This document shows, in pieces, positions 47,041 to 47,355 of a stretch of 47,355 nucleotides of DNA. Position 1 is the first letter of the stretch; each line of letters opens with the position of its first letter. The translations under genes were made by a program, and so were the position numbers. This DNA is from Oscillospiraceae bacterium (GTDB taxonomy: Bacteria; Bacillota; Clostridia; Oscillospirales; Oscillospiraceae): positions 1 to 47,355 of the forward strand of contig SVLH01000013.1 in NCBI GenBank assembly GCA_015068025.1. The letters run 5' to 3'. The notes under the pieces are model-generated. The model was not told the DNA's origin, searched no databases, and was given only the letters and a program-made list of their open reading frames with translations.

Positions 47041-47171
47041 CTTTGTATCCTCCTTTGCAATTTGTCTCCCTGCCAGTATATGCTGGATGGAGCGAGAAGT
47101 TTCGCGAAGAAGGACAGAAAAATATGTCACAAGGTGTCGGGAGAAATTTTGCGTTTTTGTGTTTGGCGCTC

Positions 47172-47200
47172 TTGACGCGGCGGCGAATCTGTGATATTCT
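47172..47200 (+). promoter_or_regulatory. Promoter of the tRNA genes
   Basis: TTGACG (47172-47177), 17 nt, TATTCT (47195-47200), 19 nt before tRNA-Leu. Confidence 0.75.
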
Positions 47201-47218
47201 AATTCATGCCGATATGCT

Positions 47219-47304
47219 GCCGGTGTGGTGGAATGGTAGACACAGGAGACTTAAAATCTCCCGGTAGCGATACTGTACCGGTTCGAGTCCGGTCACCGGC
47301 ACCA
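47219..47304 (+). tRNA. tRNA-Leu (TAA)
   Basis: Acceptor GCCGGTG (47219-47225) pairs with CACCGGC (47294-47300); the discriminator A and the CCA end are encoded. The anticodon stem GGAGA/TCTCC holds loop CTTAAAA with anticodon TAA. A long variable arm and the T-arm ACCGG-TTCGAGT-CCGGT are as expected for leucine. Reads UUA (and UUG by wobble). Confidence 0.97.
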
Positions 47305-47314
47305 AATTTCATAT

Positions 47315-47355
47315 CGCGGAGTAGAGCAGTTGGTAGCTCGTCGGGCTCATAACCC
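47315..47355 (+). tRNA. tRNA-fMet (CAT), 5' part only
   Basis: The sequence from CGCGG at 47315 runs through the D-arm (AGCAGTTGGTAGCTC) to the anticodon arm GGGCTCATAACCC and is cut by the window edge. The GGG/CCC anticodon stem and C at position 1 are typical of the initiator. It follows tRNA-Leu by 10 nt and shares its promoter. Confidence 0.9.

Noticed and set aside
1-47355. CRISPR arrays, rRNA genes, an origin of replication or toxin-antitoxin pairs
   Set aside because: No regular repeat-spacer pattern, rRNA sequence, DnaA-box cluster or TA-like gene pair was seen.

Overview
The window looks like a chromosome segment of a GC-rich, endospore-forming, anaerobic Firmicute, most likely a gut member of the Oscillospiraceae/Eubacteriales. 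The reasons are the sporulation genes (gpr, spoIIP, yabP, yabQ, a SpoVB-type flippase), a group B-like [FeFe] hydrogenase, Shine-Dalgarno sites of the AGGAGG type throughout, and the conserved low-GC Gram-positive order flippase-mazG-hup-yabO-yabP-yabQ-divIC-yabR. No rRNA operon, CRISPR array or intact prophage was seen.

Layout. 1-2,500 is accessory DNA: the 3' end of a phage-like repeat/EF-hand protein, a small membrane protein, an XRE regulator and an IS30-family transposase, with more AGA/AGG arginine codons than the rest. 2,550-10,420 holds the hydrogenase, a HAD phosphatase, metG, xth, and a glycerophosphodiesterase-MFS pair. 10,620-18,510 mixes ribosomal protein genes (rpsT; rpsF-ssb-rpsR) with spore genes (gpr, spoIIP), DNA repair genes (tatD, nfo), a DUF1796 protein and a TSUP exporter. 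18,614-20,270 is a two-gene unit of a P-loop kinase and an ECF S component. 20,378-25,089 is a probable tryptophan-catabolic module on the minus strand (ridA, a long tryptophanase, an NSS transporter) facing a divergent YheO-type regulator. 25,222-38,000 is housekeeping: dacF-type carboxypeptidase, pgi, a small P-loop protein, recJ-relA, then dtd, an MBL hydrolase, hemZ, a uridine-kinase-like protein, a zinc-ribbon protein and a purine nucleoside phosphorylase. 38,009-42,758 is the yab/divIC sporulation and division cluster. The right end has hpf, gap, a histidine-kinase-like protein without its phospho-acceptor histidine, mnmA, a 25-codon small gene, tRNA-Leu(TAA) and the start of tRNA-fMet.

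How the genes fit together. In the tryptophan module the NSS protein would import tryptophan, the PLP lyase would split it to indole and 2-aminoacrylate, and RidA would hydrolyse the reactive aminoacrylate to pyruvate and ammonia. The regulator is divergent, with both promoters in one 240-bp gap. In the yab cluster, translation quality control (RqcP), nucleotide clean-up (MazG), chromatin (HU), spore coat/cortex (YabP/YabQ) and division (DivIC) share one direction and tight spacing. Many gene ends are marked by perfect hairpins with T-tracts, several shared by convergent genes.

The most interesting items are the long tryptophanase module, the histidine-less kinase, the kinase/ECF pair, the tiny gene before the tRNAs, and a 70-bp hairpin-bearing intergenic repeat found twice. 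All function calls come from reading motifs and order; no database search was run.
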